A stretch of DNA of 64,000 nt. It comes from Lacicoccus alkaliphilus DSM 16010 (lineage in GTDB: Bacteria; Bacillota; Bacilli; Staphylococcales; Salinicoccaceae). Below, piece by piece: positions 37,971 through 48,183 of the stretch. Each line of letters starts with the position of its first letter. The first letter of the stretch is position 1. The notes below the pieces were generated by a model, which worked only from the letters and a program-made list of their open reading frames with translations, did not search any database and had not been told where the DNA came from. Made by a program: the position numbers and the translations under genes. The stretch spans positions 26,177 through 90,176 of the forward strand of contig NZ_FRCF01000009.1 of the NCBI RefSeq assembly GCF_900142805.1, given 5' to 3'.

Positions 37971-38147
37971 TTACAAAAAATCTATCACTGCAGTGATACC
38001 TAAATCCAAAACATAGAAAAAAGCCAAGAAAAATATAACCGTTAATGTAACAATCATTGTAAATCTCGCAGTTTCCTGTCCTGTCGGCCAACTGACCTTC
38101 TTCATTTCGCTGACGACATTTTGAAAGAAATTCTTATTGTTTGACAT
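37971..38147 (-). CDS. secE: Preprotein translocase subunit SecE
   Basis: A 58-residue single-helix subunit of the SecYEG channel. The amphipathic helix [12 protein letters not shown] precedes one membrane segment (about residues 28-50), as in short Firmicute SecE. AGGAGG lies 11 bases before the chosen ATG (MSNNKNFF); an ATG three codons earlier is too close to the ribosome site. Confidence 0.94.
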   Translation of the reverse strand: MSNNKNFFQNVVSEMKKVSWPTGQETARFTMIVTLTVIFFLAFFYVLDLGITAVIDFL

Positions 38148-38167
38148 TTTTAACATATCCTCCTACT

Positions 38168-38302
38168 TCAGATGGAACTTTTATGAGTCGTATGCCGATT
38201 ACATTTTCTGCAAAACTTCTTTAATGTTAAACGTTCTTTATGTTCAGACACGATTTGATAATTCCTGGACCCACATTCATTGCACAACAATGCTATTTTC
38301 AT
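38168..38302 (-). CDS. rpmG: 50S ribosomal protein L33
   Basis: A 44-residue protein translated from sequence between sigH and secE. It has the L33 pattern: CNECGSRNY near the start, ERLTLKKFCRKC in the middle and HTTHK at the end. Both CxxC pairs are kept, so it is the zinc-binding form. It lies 20 bp before secE, as in the rpmG-secE-nusG order of other Firmicutes. The ribosome site is poor (GGAATGGGATG). A strong promoter starts about 30 bp upstream. Confidence 0.9.
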   Translation of the reverse strand: MKIALLCNECGSRNYQIVSEHKERLTLKKFCRKCNRHTTHKSSI

Positions 38303-38331
38303 AATGATACATCCCATTCCAATTCCTGTAT

Positions 38332-38360
38332 ACTATACCGATTTTAAAAAACAATGTCAA
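38332..38360 (-). promoter_or_regulatory. Promoter of rpmG-secE-nusG
   Basis: TTGACA (38355-38360), exactly 17 bp, TATAGT (38332-38337) on the minus strand; a near-consensus SigA promoter. Confidence 0.85.
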
Positions 38361-38383
38361 ACGCTCCCGGATCCCGGCCGGGT

Positions 38384-38977
38384 TCACTTTCTGCATTTTC
38401 TTCTGACCCTGTGCAGGCCGTTCATTATCGCTTTTTCACTTACATGCAGTCTCTCACTGATTTCTTTGATGTGATAACCGTAATTGCAATAATGGACGAT
38501 TTCCCTTTCCAGAGGGGAGCATATTTTACGGTTGTTCAAAATGTCCGCCCTGTTTTCTTCATCAATCAGGATGTCGAGGGGGTTGTCCCGGACTGTGTTC
38601 CGATGATCGCCTGCATCAAAGGTGATATCCTCGGCAGACCGCAGCATTTCAACCGTCTGGTGCTCTGTCCCCCTGTAAAAGAGCTTCCTCATTTCGTAAG
38701 TGATCACTTTTGATACATAATGCCGGTAGTTTCCCGCTTCCGGATTATATTTGTGGCACAGTCTCAAGGCAAGTTCCATCATTTCCTGCAACGCATCTTC
38801 GCGATCATGGAATGTAAAAGGATACTTCAATGTCTTTCTGAATACCGTCTTTCTGAGGTTGTCATCTATCCAGTCGAACGCGCAGACATCCCCCTTGCTG
38901 ACCCTGTATGCACAGCGGTTCATTTCATCATCCAATGATTCTTTTATGCAGAAGCGGTATTGAGCGATCAGATACAT
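38384..38977 (-). CDS. sigH: Sigma-H-like RNA polymerase sigma factor
   Basis: A 197-residue sigma-70 family protein. Region 2 is seen in the FHDREDALQEMMELALRLCHKYN to NYRHYVSKVITYEMRK span, and the region 4 helix-turn-helix is YHIKEISERLHVSEKAIMNGLHRVR. Its place before rpmG-secE-nusG and after rae1 matches sigH of Staphylococcus and Bacillus. Overall sequence is very divergent, as staphylococcal SigH proteins are. In S. aureus SigH controls competence genes. I start at MYLIAQYRF with GGAGG seven bases upstream. Confidence 0.82.
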   Translation of the reverse strand: MYLIAQYRFCIKESLDDEMNRCAYRVSKGDVCAFDWIDDNLRKTVFRKTLKYPFTFHDREDALQEMMELALRLCHKYNPEAGNYRHYVSKVITYEMRKLFYRGTEHQTVEMLRSAEDITFDAGDHRNTVRDNPLDILIDEENRADILNNRKICSPLEREIVHYCNYGYHIKEISERLHVSEKAIMNGLHRVRRKCRK

Positions 38978-39036
38978 CGTCCGTCCTCCATCGTTTACAT
39001 ACAAATATATGGGGTGTCGGAGGATTCATCAAGACG

Positions 39037-39561
39037 TTATTTCAGGCCCCTCCTCCATTTTTCGAGTTCTGAGAGGACATCCGGACTGATATCGAGTTTC
39101 TGCCTGGGCAGTTTTTCGTTTATTGCATCAATTTCCTTACTGATGTTTTTTTCCGAATCCTCAAGCAGCATCCACATTTCCCTTGAAGAGATCCTGTAGG
39201 CACCAAGCGCAAAAATCGCATTCTGTTCCGTCAGGTCACTTGTGACCACGCTGATTTCGCAGAGGAAGGGATGGTATGTGTCATGGACGAACCGTTCGAT
39301 ATATTCATCCGCCGTCTCTTTCTCCTTCGTAAACACCACGGTGACGCCATGCTTCTCGGTGATTGATTCCATACTTTTCACTTCATACGCATCAAACACT
39401 ATGATGATTTCATATTTGGCCACCATCTGGAATTCGGCAAGGACTGTAATGACTTCTTCTCTGGCGAGTTCAAGCGACAATTTCGATTCTGCGTGCAGCT
39501 CTTTATTGGCACCGATGAGATTATAACCGTCGACAAGGAGGATTCTGCGTTTTTTCCTCAT
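39037..39561 (-). CDS. rae1: NYN-domain ribosome-associated endoribonuclease Rae1
   Basis: A 174-residue PIN-like (NYN) nuclease, YacP family. It opens with ILLVDGYNLIGA, where Asp is the first metal ligand, and continues with IIVFDAYEVK and VVTSDLTEQ, giving the acidic site. In Bacillus Rae1 enters the ribosomal A site and cleaves certain mRNAs during translation. It starts 4 bp after the rlmB stop with a modest ribosome site, in the cysS-mrnC-rlmB-rae1 run. Confidence 0.9.
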   Translation of the reverse strand: MRKKRRILLVDGYNLIGANKELHAESKLSLELAREEVITVLAEFQMVAKYEIIIVFDAYEVKSMESITEKHGVTVVFTKEKETADEYIERFVHDTYHPFLCEISVVTSDLTEQNAIFALGAYRISSREMWMLLEDSEKNISKEIDAINEKLPRQKLDISPDVLSELEKWRRGLK

Positions 39562-39565
39562 ATCA

Positions 39566-40306
39566 TCACGTCCCGGCAGGGTTTTGCTTCCTGTACACTT
39601 CATACATCAAAAGCGCAGCCGAAACCGAGGCGTTGAGGCTCGTGATTTCACCATTCATAGGAATTTTGACGATGAAGTCACATTTCTCAAGCGTTTTTTT
39701 GCTGATGCCCTGCCCTTCGCTGCCGATGACAAGTGCCGTGCTCATATCCATCGCAAGCTCTCGGTAGTCCGTCTCTCCGCTGCCGTCACTGCCGACGACC
39801 CAGAAGTTTCTCTCTTTCAGCCTGTCGATCGTCTGGTTGATATTGGTGACGCGCACGACCGGAATATATTCGATGGCCCCCGTCGATGTTCTGGCCACTG
39901 TTTCAGTGAGTTGGACGGAGCGTCTTTTTGGAATGATCACTCCGTCAAAACCCGCACCGTCACACGTCCTTAAAATCGATCCGAGGTTATGAGGGTCTTC
40001 GAGTCCATCAAGGATGATGACGTTTGCAGTCTCCTTCCCGGCGATGCTCTCCATGAATGTTTCAAGTTCCATGTATTCATGGGCACTGATCATGGCGATG
40101 ATGCCCTGGTGTTTTTCATCCGTCATGCCGTCCATCTTGCTTTTCGGGACCTGCTGGACGATCACTTTAAGTTCCTTCGCCAGGTCCAGCAACTCTTTGA
40201 CCTGATTTTTATTGATGGTGTCCTGAACGAATATTTTATTGATATCACTTTTTGAACGCAGCGCTTCCCTTACTGCATTCCTTCCTGCAACAACCGATTC
40301 AGCCAT
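39566..40306 (-). CDS. rlmB: 23S rRNA (guanosine-2'-O-)-methyltransferase RlmB-type
   Basis: A 246-residue SPOUT (TrmH family) enzyme. The N-terminal substrate-binding domain (VVAGRNAVREAL) is followed by the knotted SAM domain with LDGLEDPHNLGSILRTCDGAG, VIGSEGQGIS and IPMNGEITSLNASVSAAL. It matches YacO/RlmB of Bacilli; the exact rRNA position is inferred. The ATG lies inside the last codons of mrnC (8-bp overlap), with AAGGGAGGG upstream. Confidence 0.92.
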   Translation of the reverse strand: MAESVVAGRNAVREALRSKSDINKIFVQDTINKNQVKELLDLAKELKVIVQQVPKSKMDGMTDEKHQGIIAMISAHEYMELETFMESIAGKETANVIILDGLEDPHNLGSILRTCDGAGFDGVIIPKRRSVQLTETVARTSTGAIEYIPVVRVTNINQTIDRLKERNFWVVGSDGSGETDYRELAMDMSTALVIGSEGQGISKKTLEKCDFIVKIPMNGEITSLNASVSAALLMYEVYRKQNPAGT

Positions 40307-40703
40307 TGTGAACCCTCCCTTCCTTAATGATTTCACGCATCAGTGCTTCAACCCTTTCCTGATTTTCCGTCAGATCCAGGTAACCGATCAATGCTTCAAT
40401 GCCGGAGGCATTCCTGTATTCCTGTATACTGGCATTTTTCGCCCGTGTCGCACTGGATTTATTGCGGGCACGCTTTGCAATTTCCCATTCCTCTTCAGTG
40501 AGGAGCGATCCTTTCCTCAAATGGAGCAAGGCACGGGACTGGGCCCGTGCACTCACCCACAGGTTCGCTTCCCTGTGCAGCTCCTCAGGCTTCAGGCGCG
40601 GCTTTTCCCTCAGAAGGTGAGTGCGTATATGAACCGCATAGATTGCATCTCCGAGAAAGGCGAGGGAGAGGCTCGGCACTTCCCCGACTTTGAAATCAGC
40701 CAC
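40299..40703 (-). CDS. mrnC: Mini-ribonuclease III
   Basis: A 134-residue RNase III-like nuclease lacking the dsRNA-binding domain, which matures 23S rRNA in Bacilli. The signature is [19 protein letters not shown] (catalytic Asp) with [23 protein letters not shown] near the C-terminus (second acidic site). It overlaps cysS by 8 bp and rlmB by 8 bp. Confidence 0.93.
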   Translation of the reverse strand: MADFKVGEVPSLSLAFLGDAIYAVHIRTHLLREKPRLKPEELHREANLWVSARAQSRALLHLRKGSLLTEEEWEIAKRARNKSSATRAKNASIQEYRNASGIEALIGYLDLTENQERVEALMREIIKEGRVHNG

Positions 40704-42090
40704 GTCTGAACCGCACCCCTTCTTTTGTATCTTCGAGAACGATGCCCTCTGCCTTCAGTTCATCCCTGATTTCATCGGCACGTGCAAAGTCTTTGTTCTT
40801 TCTCGCCGCGTTGCGCTCCTCGATCAGTTTTTCGATTTCTTCATCCAGCAGGACCTCCTCTTTTTCCAGTACGACCCCGAGTACTTCACCATACTTTTCA
40901 AACGCCCCGATGAACGCATTCAACACTGCATGATTCGTCGTATTATAACGTAAATATTTATTGAGTTCGGTCGTCAGGTCATGCCATGTACTGATTGCAT
41001 TCGCTGTATTGAAGTCATCATCCATATGCGCTTCGAACGTTTCAATATTCTTATGAATGATCTCCATCACTTTTCCATCCGCTTCTGTGCCGACAGCACT
41101 GCCCAGTCGCTCCTTAGCCTGTGCATAACTGCCCTGGATGCGTTCAAGTCCGGCCCTCGCCGCTTCGACCAGTTCACGGTTATAATTGATCGGGTTGCGG
41201 TAATGTACGCTGATCATGAAGAACCTCAGCACATTTGGGTTGATTTCCTTGATGATGTCGTGGACGAGTATGAAATTGCCGAGGGATTTCGACATCTTCG
41301 TGTTATCGATATTGATATAGCCATTATGCATCCAGTAGTTCGCAAATGTTGCATCCGTCATACATTCACTCTGTGCTATTTCATTTTCATGATGCGGGAA
41401 GGTGAGATCCTGGCCGCCTGCATGGATATCGATCGTGTCACCGAGGTGCTCCCTTGCCATGACGCTGCATTCGATATGCCAGCCCGGGCGTCCTTCGCCC
41501 CAGGGGGCTTCCCATTTGATTTCATTTGGTTTCGCCTGTTTCCACAGTGCGAAGTCCAGCGGGTCTTTTTTCTTCTCCCCCGCTTCAATGCGTGCACCGA
41601 CCTTCAGGTCATTTATGGACTGGTGGCTCAGTTTGCCGTATTCATCAAAGGAGCGCGTTTTGAAATAAACATCTCCGCCAGATTCGTATGCATGCCCTTT
41701 GTCGATGAGTATACCTATGAATTTAATGATGTCATCCATATGATCCATCACTCTCGGATGTGCCGTTGCACGTTTTACGTTCAACGCACCCGTATCATGG
41801 AAGAAAGCCTCGATGAACCGTTCGGCGATTTCCGGCACACTCTCCCCGAGCTCCCGTGATGCTTTGATGAGCTTGTCGTCAACATCCGTGAAGTTTGAAA
41901 CGTAATCAACTTCATACCCTTTGTACTCCAGGTATCTTCTGACAGTATCAAAAGCAATTGCCGGCCTTGCATTACCTATGTGGATGTAATTATACACCGT
42001 AGGGCCGCAGACGTACATCTTGACCTTTCCCTCTTCAAGCGGTTTGAACGTTTCTTTCTGTCTTGTCAATGTATTATATATGCGAACCAT
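40696..42090 (-). CDS. cysS: Cysteinyl-tRNA synthetase
   Basis: Class I synthetase, 464 residues. The HIGH variant is [14 protein letters not shown]; zinc ligands include C in [13 protein letters not shown] and C/H in [14 protein letters not shown] and [18 protein letters not shown] is intact. I start at MVRIYNTL with GAGG six bases upstream; it overlaps the cysE end by 17 bp. Together with cysE it is under the cysteine T-box. No frameshift or loss is seen. Confidence 0.97.
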   Translation of the reverse strand: MVRIYNTLTRQKETFKPLEEGKVKMYVCGPTVYNYIHIGNARPAIAFDTVRRYLEYKGYEVDYVSNFTDVDDKLIKASRELGESVPEIAERFIEAFFHDTGALNVKRATAHPRVMDHMDDIIKFIGILIDKGHAYESGGDVYFKTRSFDEYGKLSHQSINDLKVGARIEAGEKKKDPLDFALWKQAKPNEIKWEAPWGEGRPGWHIECSVMAREHLGDTIDIHAGGQDLTFPHHENEIAQSECMTDATFANYWMHNGYINIDNTKMSKSLGNFILVHDIIKEINPNVLRFFMISVHYRNPINYNRELVEAARAGLERIQGSYAQAKERLGSAVGTEADGKVMEIIHKNIETFEAHMDDDFNTANAISTWHDLTTELNKYLRYNTTNHAVLNAFIGAFEKYGEVLGVVLEKEEVLLDEEIEKLIEERNAARKNKDFARADEIRDELKAEGIVLEDTKEGVRFRRG

Positions 42091-42730
42091 CTCGTACCTC
42101 ATTCCTCACTTCTTTTCTGAAATCTCTTATCTCATCTTCAAGCCCCAGTATCATATCGAGGATCGGGTCCGGTAAATTCGTGACATTCATATCACGGGCA
42201 TCTTTGACTTTTTCGCCGGCCTGTTTGACGATCCTGCCGGGGATGCCGACCACGGTCGAATCTTTCGGTGTATTGATCAGTACGACCGAATTGGCGCCGA
42301 TTTTTGTGTTCTCCCCGATCCGTATGTTGCCGAGCACCTTCGCACCTGCTGCGACCAGCACATTATCATCGATGTCCGGATGCCTCTTCGTTTCCTCTTT
42401 CCCTGTGCCGCCGAGTGTGACACCCTGATAAATCGTCACATTATTGCCGATGCGGCATGTCTCGCCAATCACGACGCCCATGCCGTGGTCGATGAAGAGC
42501 CGCCTGCCGATCTGCGCCCCCGGGTGTATTTCTATGCCCGTTGCAAAACGGCTGAGCTGGGATAGGGCTCTCGATAATGTCGCAAACTTCTTTTTATATA
42601 ATTTGTGGGCCAGCAGATGCATCCATACTGCATGAAGTCCCGAGTAAGTGAACGCCACTTCAAATTTGCTCTTGGCTGCGGGGTCCAGTTCAAGTACCAT
42701 ATTGATGTCTTCCTTCATTCGATTAATCAT
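42074..42730 (-). CDS. cysE: Serine O-acetyltransferase
   Basis: Makes O-acetylserine from serine and acetyl-CoA, the committed step to cysteine. The 218-residue short Bacilli form has the left-handed beta-helix repeats and the active-site [21 protein letters not shown], plus [15 protein letters not shown] start at [11 protein letters not shown], matching the family N-terminus, with AGGAGG six bases before. A T-box leader lies directly upstream. Confidence 0.95.
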   Translation of the reverse strand: MINRMKEDINMVLELDPAAKSKFEVAFTYSGLHAVWMHLLAHKLYKKKFATLSRALSQLSRFATGIEIHPGAQIGRRLFIDHGMGVVIGETCRIGNNVTIYQGVTLGGTGKEETKRHPDIDDNVLVAAGAKVLGNIRIGENTKIGANSVVLINTPKDSTVVGIPGRIVKQAGEKVKDARDMNVTNLPDPILDMILGLEDEIRDFRKEVRNEVRDGSHI

Positions 42731-42751
42731 GGTGATCCTCCTCTCAATCAT

Positions 42752-42790
42752 AAAAGCGCCGCTGCCCAAATAACTGGACAGAGGCGCTTC
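42752..42790 (-). terminator. T-box controlled terminator before cysE
   Basis: On the minus strand AAGCGCC plus CTG/CCA pair with TGG/CAG plus GGCGCTT, followed by TTTTA. Its left arm overlaps the T-box sequence region, as expected for an antiterminator switch. Confidence 0.8.
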
Positions 42791-42940
42791 CGCACGGTTC
42801 CACTCTGTTTACAAAGCTCACTTTGCACTCTTGGTATTCAAATGTGGCGTGCGCATTTCTGAATGTAATGTGGTTGTCTTTCCAGCAGCCAGACAATCTC
42901 TGATTTCCACAATACACCATACTTCATTTCTCCGTTACAG
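42752..42940 (-). ncRNA. Cysteine T-box riboswitch
   Basis: The leader between gltX and cysE carries the T-box motif GAGTGGAACCGTGCGG (42790-42805), which pairs with the uncharged tRNA acceptor end. In stem I, AGTA lies on the 5' side and GAAATGC on the 3' side; the UGC Cys codon is at 42853-42855. Low charged tRNA-Cys would turn on cysE-cysS, as known for the Bacillus gltX-cysE-cysS locus. The 5' boundary is approximate. Confidence 0.85.
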
Positions 42941-42986
42941 ATATATTAATCGATTATTTCCATGACTGCAATCAGTTCGTCCCGGT

Positions 42987-44438
42987 TCATTTCAATTCCG
43001 CCACTCTTTCGAGCACTTTCTCCCTGCCGATCAATGAGATGGCATCCGGCAGTTCCGGCCCTCTCGTCTGGCCTGTGACGGCCACACGTATCGGCATGAA
43101 GAGCTGTTTCCCTTTATAACCGGTCGCTTTCTGGACATTTTTGATGGACTTTTTGATCGTGGCGGGATCGAATGCCGTCAATCCTTCAAACTCATCATGC
43201 AATGCTTTCATCAATTCAGGGATATGTTCCTGGTTGATCACTTCCGTCGCTTCGGCATCGAATTCTATATCATCTTTGAAGAACTGCTCGGACAGCGTTG
43301 TGATCTCCCCGGCAAAGCTCATCTGAGGCTGGTAGAGCGCCACAAGCTTCCTTGCCCAGTCCAGCTCTTCCCCTTCAGGATTTTCGCTGATCAGACCTTC
43401 TTCGATCAGGAACGGCAGAGACATATTAAATACCGTTTCCGCATCTTTTTCTTTCATGTATTGGTTGTTGATCCATGTCAGTTTCTGCTTGTCAAAGAAA
43501 GCGGGGGCTTTTGAAAGCCGCTTCTCATCGAACAATTTGATGAATTCCTCTTTGGAGAATATCTCTTCTTCGCCTTCAGGCGTCCAGCCGAGCAGCGCGA
43601 TGAAGTTGAACAATGCTTCCGGCAGGTAGCCGAGCGCTTTATACTGTTCGATGAATTGGATGATTGCACCGTCACGCTTGGAGAGCTTCTTTTTGCTCTC
43701 ATTGACGATCAGCGTCATGTGGCCGAATTCAGGCGGCGCGAGGCCCAGTGCTTCATACACCATCAATTGCTTCGGCGTATTGGAGATATGGTCGTCACCG
43801 CGCAGCACATGCGAGATTTCCATTTCATGGTCGTCGATGGCAACCGCAAAATTATACGTCGGGACCCCATCTTTTTTAACGATGATCCAGTCCCCGAAAC
43901 CGTTCGATTCAAATGACACTTCTCCTTTTACGATATCATTGAATTTGTAGACTTTATCCTTCGGCACACGGATGCGGATGGCAGGCTCCCTGCCTTCGGC
44001 TATCAGCGCCTCTTCCTCTTCTTTCGTCAGGTTGGCATGGTGGCCGCCGTATCTCGGCATCTCTCCGCGCTCAATCTGTTCCTCGCGTTCCTGCTGGAGT
44101 TCCTCACTCGTCATGTAGCACCGGTATGCAAGGTTTTCGTCCAGCAATTTCTGAATATAAGGCTCATATATATGACCGCGTTCCGACTGGCGGTATGGAC
44201 CATAGCCGCCATCTTTATCAATACTTTCATCCCAGTCCATTCCAAGCCACTTCAAATTGTCGAGCTGGGATTCTTCGCCGGTCTCGATATGGCGTGACTG
44301 GTCCGTATCCTCGATGCGGATGATGAAATCCCCGCCGTAATGACGTGCAAACAAATAGTTGAACAACGCTGAACGCGCGTTTCCTATATGCAGAAATCCG
44401 GTCGGACTCGGCGCATATCTGACTCTTACTTTATCCAT
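42987..44438 (-). CDS. gltX: Glutamyl-tRNA synthetase
   Basis: Class I synthetase, 483 residues. The HIGH site is [16 protein letters not shown] and the KMSKS loop is [10 protein letters not shown]. The C-terminal anticodon-binding cage follows. In Bacilli this enzyme also charges tRNA-Gln for later amidation. The ATG overlaps the ispF stop. It lies upstream of, and outside, the cysE T-box unit. Confidence 0.97.
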   Translation of the reverse strand: MDKVRVRYAPSPTGFLHIGNARSALFNYLFARHYGGDFIIRIEDTDQSRHIETGEESQLDNLKWLGMDWDESIDKDGGYGPYRQSERGHIYEPYIQKLLDENLAYRCYMTSEELQQEREEQIERGEMPRYGGHHANLTKEEEEALIAEGREPAIRIRVPKDKVYKFNDIVKGEVSFESNGFGDWIIVKKDGVPTYNFAVAIDDHEMEISHVLRGDDHISNTPKQLMVYEALGLAPPEFGHMTLIVNESKKKLSKRDGAIIQFIEQYKALGYLPEALFNFIALLGWTPEGEEEIFSKEEFIKLFDEKRLSKAPAFFDKQKLTWINNQYMKEKDAETVFNMSLPFLIEEGLISENPEGEELDWARKLVALYQPQMSFAGEITTLSEQFFKDDIEFDAEATEVINQEHIPELMKALHDEFEGLTAFDPATIKKSIKNVQKATGYKGKQLFMPIRVAVTGQTRGPELPDAISLIGREKVLERVAELK

Positions 44439-44923
44439 TAATATTCCTCCATTTTTGTGAGCAGAACCACCGCTTCTGAAGTGATGCCTTCAGCCCTGCC
44501 GACAAATCCTAGTTTTTCTGTCGTCGTCGCTTTAATATTAACATTTGATACTTGCGTCTTCAAAATTGATGCGACACTTTCCCGCATTGCGTCGATATGC
44601 GGTCTGAACTTCGGTGCCTCTGCCATGATGACGGCATCAACATTACCGATTTCATATCGTTCCTCATTCATCTTACGTACCACTTCACCGAGCAGGACTT
44701 TGGAATCCATGTCTTTGAATGCATCGTCCGTGTCGGGGAAAAATTTACCGATGTCCCCCAGCGCAAGCGCACCCAGGATGGCATCTGCGATTGTATGGAG
44801 CAGGACATCCGCATCCGAATGGCCTGCAAGGCCTTTTTCATGAGGGATTGTGAGGCCGCCTATAATCAACGGTCTGCCCTCGGTGAATGCATGGACATCA
44901 AAACCATGACCGATCCTTATCAT
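44438..44923 (-). CDS. ispF: 2-C-methyl-D-erythritol 2,4-cyclodiphosphate synthase
   Basis: A zinc enzyme of the MEP isoprenoid pathway, 161 residues. The zinc ligands are in GHGFDVHAF and [23 protein letters not shown] (Asp/His pair plus His). [16 protein letters not shown] is the C-terminal signature. It overlaps ispD by 4 bp. The MEP pathway in this lineage contrasts with the mevalonate pathway of Staphylococcus. Confidence 0.96.
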   Translation of the reverse strand: MIRIGHGFDVHAFTEGRPLIIGGLTIPHEKGLAGHSDADVLLHTIADAILGALALGDIGKFFPDTDDAFKDMDSKVLLGEVVRKMNEERYEIGNVDAVIMAEAPKFRPHIDAMRESVASILKTQVSNVNIKATTTEKLGFVGRAEGITSEAVVLLTKMEEY

Positions 44924-45606
44924 TTCCTCTCACCTCTCCCGGCTATGATCGACTCTGCGATGATCAAATCTTCGCGGGTCGTGATCTTAATATTATTGTA
45001 ATCCGATTCCACAATATGTACTGCTTCACCCAGAGCTTCGACCATGCTTGAATCATCCGTCACGGCAAGATTGTTCCGCCGGGCATTCTCATGCGCTGCT
45101 TTGATCAATTCATAGTCGAATGCCTGGGGAGTATGTGTAATCAGCAGTTCCTCCCGGTCCAGTGTCGCCATCACTTTGGAGCCGTCTGTCCTTTTAATCG
45201 TATCCTTGACTTTCACGCCGCATATCACAGCTTTATGCCTGGTGACCGCTTCGTAAACCCTCTCCAAAAGATCAATGCCTGCAAACGGCCGTGCGCCGTC
45301 ATGTATGAAGACATAGTCACTTTCGGGGATCTTCTTCAGGACATTGTAGATGCTGTCCTGCCTCTCCCGGCCACCCGTGAAAATGCCTTTGACTTTTGGA
45401 TGGGCCGAGAGTTCCTTTTTGACCATCTCCACTTCATCTTCCCTTGTTGCCAGGTAAATCCCGTTGCAATTCACATCTGACTGAAACAGCCCGACCGTCC
45501 GTTCGATGACAGATCTGCCGTTCAATTCGATGAATACTTTGTTTTTATTGTAACCCATCCGGCTGCCGAGGCCGGCTGCAGGTATAATTGCGATATAAGC
45601 CATCAT
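44920..45606 (-). CDS. ispD: 2-C-methyl-D-erythritol 4-phosphate cytidylyltransferase
   Basis: The CTP-dependent third enzyme of the MEP pathway, 228 residues. The nucleotide loop is [19 protein letters not shown], and [25 protein letters not shown] and [10 protein letters not shown] are family hallmarks. The ATG shares a base with the yacL stop (TAATG), and a second Met follows. It forms an operon with ispF and probably yacL, as in Bacillus. Confidence 0.95.
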   Translation of the reverse strand: MMAYIAIIPAAGLGSRMGYNKNKVFIELNGRSVIERTVGLFQSDVNCNGIYLATREDEVEMVKKELSAHPKVKGIFTGGRERQDSIYNVLKKIPESDYVFIHDGARPFAGIDLLERVYEAVTRHKAVICGVKVKDTIKRTDGSKVMATLDREELLITHTPQAFDYELIKAAHENARRNNLAVTDDSSMVEALGEAVHIVESDYNNIKITTREDLIIAESIIAGRGERK

Positions 45607-46655
45607 TAACTCTCTCTCTTTGTAAAGATAATGCGTCCTGAATTGGTTTGCAGAACACTTGTCACTTCAACACTGACCGTCTTGTTGATCAGATTTTTAC
45701 CTTCTTCTATGACCACCATTGTACCATCTTCCAGATAACCGACACCCTGCCCTTCTTCCTTACCATGCTTTGTCACCATGATATCCAGAGTGTCACCCTG
45801 CTTGATGACCAGCTTGATCGCGTCAGATAGTTCATTGACGTTCAGTACTTTGATGTGGTGCACCTGACAGACCCGGTTGAGGTTATAGTCCGTGGTGATC
45901 AGGGCCGCATCCTCTTCTTTGGCCAGCTGTATCAGCTGCTGGTCCACATCCAGCTTTTCATAGGCGACGGGCTGGACGGTCACATCCAATCCGCTGTCCT
46001 GAAGCGTCTTCAGCATCTCAAGACCCCTCTGCCCGCGGTCACGCTTCATTGAATCCGCCGAATCTGCAATAAGCTGGAGTTCATCGAGAACAAACTGGGG
46101 CACGACGAGTTCGCCTTCTATGAAACCTGTTTTGACCACATCTATGATCCGGCCGTCGATGATGGCACTGGTGTCCACCAGTTTCTTCTGCCCCTGCACC
46201 CTCTCTCCGGATTGCTTCACATTCTGTTTCGGTAAGATTTCAAGCACTTCCGTGTGTTTTTTCAAGCCGATCTGAAAGCCCAGATAACCGAGGATGACGG
46301 CAAGCGCAAACGAGACGACTTCACTGATGATGGGAATGTTCAATGTATTGAGTAATAATGATATTAAGACGGCAACTACAAGCCCAATGACCATGCCCAG
46401 TGTTGCAAAGATGATTTCCGGCAGGTTGCGGTTCATGATCATCCCTTCGCCTTTGCTGATCAAAGACTCGACCTTGGGCACAGTCCAGAAAAACAGCAGT
46501 AAAAAGAGGATGCCCCCAATCAGGGCGTGAACCAACACGTTATCCAGAAACACCGGAAAATCAACAGGCAGTATGGAAAACAGATCGGGCAGAAGCCATA
46601 CTCCGAGAGACACACCGATTAAAAAATATAATATATATATCAGGTATTTCAGCAA
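45606..46655 (-). CDS. yacL: PIN/TRAM membrane protein YacL
   Basis: A 349-residue protein with about four N-terminal membrane helices (residues 5-120), a PIN nuclease-like domain opening VDTSAIIDGRIIDVVKTGF, with ALITTDYNLNRV as the later acidic motif, and a C-terminal TRAM domain (GYLEDGTMVVIEEGKNLI). The function is unproven; RNA cleavage is inferred. I start at TTG, giving MLKYLIY as in Bacillus YacL, with GGGAGG seven bases before. A GTG three codons earlier overlaps that site. Confidence 0.88.
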   Translation of the reverse strand: MLKYLIYILYFLIGVSLGVWLLPDLFSILPVDFPVFLDNVLVHALIGGILFLLLFFWTVPKVESLISKGEGMIMNRNLPEIIFATLGMVIGLVVAVLISLLLNTLNIPIISEVVSFALAVILGYLGFQIGLKKHTEVLEILPKQNVKQSGERVQGQKKLVDTSAIIDGRIIDVVKTGFIEGELVVPQFVLDELQLIADSADSMKRDRGQRGLEMLKTLQDSGLDVTVQPVAYEKLDVDQQLIQLAKEEDAALITTDYNLNRVCQVHHIKVLNVNELSDAIKLVIKQGDTLDIMVTKHGKEEGQGVGYLEDGTMVVIEEGKNLINKTVSVEVTSVLQTNSGRIIFTKRES

Positions 46656-46688
46656 ATCATTCACCTCCCTTCGAGTATATTCACATGC

Positions 46689-48062
46689 CTAGTTGAAGGC
46701 GTGTTTTATCGCTTCGGTCAGATGGCTCACGCCATATACTTCCAACCCTTCCGGAAGCTTGACGCCCGCAAGGGAAGATTTCGGTACGATTGCCCGTTTG
46801 AACCCGAGTTTAGCCGCTTCCTGCAGGCGCGATTCTATTTTGGTCACTCGCCTGACTTCCCCTGTCAGGCCGACCTCCCCGATGAAACAGTCATCACCGC
46901 GCACTTCCATGTTCTTGAAACTGGAAGCGATGCTGATGATGACGCTCAAGTCGACAGCCGGTTCATCCAGCTTGACCCCGCCTGCAACTTTTATATACGC
47001 ATCATGCTGCTGCATGAGGTAGCCTCCGCTTTTCTCCAGCACCGCCATCAACAGTGACAGCCGGTTGTGGTCGACGCCCGTCGCCATACGCCGCGGATTG
47101 TGGAAATGCGTCGGTGTCACAAGTGCCTGGACTTCGACAAGCATCGATCTTGTCCCTTCCATAGTCGCCACTATGGCGGATCCCGGGGTGTTTTTGGACC
47201 GCTCTTCAAGGAAAATCTCCGAAGGGTTCAGGACTTCTTTCAACCCCGAGCTTTTCATTTCGAATATCCCCATTTCATTCGTCGAACCGAAACGGTTTTT
47301 CACGGCCCTTAAAATCCGGAAAGTCTGATGCTGATCACCTTCGAAATAAAGTACGGTGTCGACCATATGTTCAAGCATACGCGGCCCCGCAATCTGGCCT
47401 TCCTTCGTGACATGTCCCACTATGAAGGTCGCGATGTTTTCACCTTTGGCGATGTTCATGAGACTCTGCGTACATTCCCTCACCTGGGACACACTGCCCG
47501 GGGCACTGGTGATGTCAGGGTTGAAAATCGTCTGGATGGAGTCGATGATCAGGAAATCCGGCTTTGATTTTTTGACTTCCCCGTGGATATGGTAAAGGTT
47601 CGTCTCACAATATACCTGAAGGTTCTCACTCATTTCATCGAGCCGGTCCGCCCTGAGCTTGATCTGCTCAAGCGATTCCTCTCCCGATACATAGAGGACT
47701 TCGTGGTCTTTTGACAATGTCAGGGCAGTCTGCAGCAGGATGGTGGACTTTCCGATCCCCGGATCCCCGCCGATCAGTATGAGGGAGCCGTCCACGATTC
47801 CGCCGCCCAGCACACGGTCAAATTCCCCGCTGTTCGTCATTGTTCTCGGTGTCTCGGTCTTTTTGACATTGTTCAGCTTCGTCGGACGGCTGATTTGCTT
47901 ATCCGGCGTCTCTTTGCCAAGCGTCCCCCGCCCTTTCGTTTCTTTATGGACCAGCTTCTCTTCCATCTGGTTCCATCCGCCGCAGTTCGGGCACTTGCCC
48001 ATCCACTTCGGTGATTCATATCCGCATGCCATACATTCAAAGACATTCTTCACTTTCGCCAT
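46689..48062 (-). CDS. radA: DNA repair protein RadA (Sms)
   Basis: A RecA-like branch-migration ATPase, 457 residues. The N-terminal zinc finger is [18 protein letters not shown], Walker A is GDPGIGKST, the RadA-specific [11 protein letters not shown] motif follows, and a Lon-protease-like domain forms the C-terminal third. It acts in homologous recombination and transformation. It lies between clpC and yacL as in other Bacilli. Confidence 0.97.
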   Translation of the reverse strand: MAKVKNVFECMACGYESPKWMGKCPNCGGWNQMEEKLVHKETKGRGTLGKETPDKQISRPTKLNNVKKTETPRTMTNSGEFDRVLGGGIVDGSLILIGGDPGIGKSTILLQTALTLSKDHEVLYVSGEESLEQIKLRADRLDEMSENLQVYCETNLYHIHGEVKKSKPDFLIIDSIQTIFNPDITSAPGSVSQVRECTQSLMNIAKGENIATFIVGHVTKEGQIAGPRMLEHMVDTVLYFEGDQHQTFRILRAVKNRFGSTNEMGIFEMKSSGLKEVLNPSEIFLEERSKNTPGSAIVATMEGTRSMLVEVQALVTPTHFHNPRRMATGVDHNRLSLLMAVLEKSGGYLMQQHDAYIKVAGGVKLDEPAVDLSVIISIASSFKNMEVRGDDCFIGEVGLTGEVRRVTKIESRLQEAAKLGFKRAIVPKSSLAGVKLPEGLEVYGVSHLTEAIKHAFN

Positions 48063-48183
48063 AATTTCTGATGACCCCCACTTCTCTTCCTCATTATTGT
48101 ATAACTCTGCAGCGTGATTTTAAAGTATGTAGAATAAAACAGAACAGCCCAAACCATTCACACATGATTTGGGCTGACACTGC

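Noticed and set aside
40981..41859. A 292-codon open frame on the plus strand inside cysS
   Set aside because: It is the antisense of a fully conserved cysS, has no ribosome site and no recognisable protein features.
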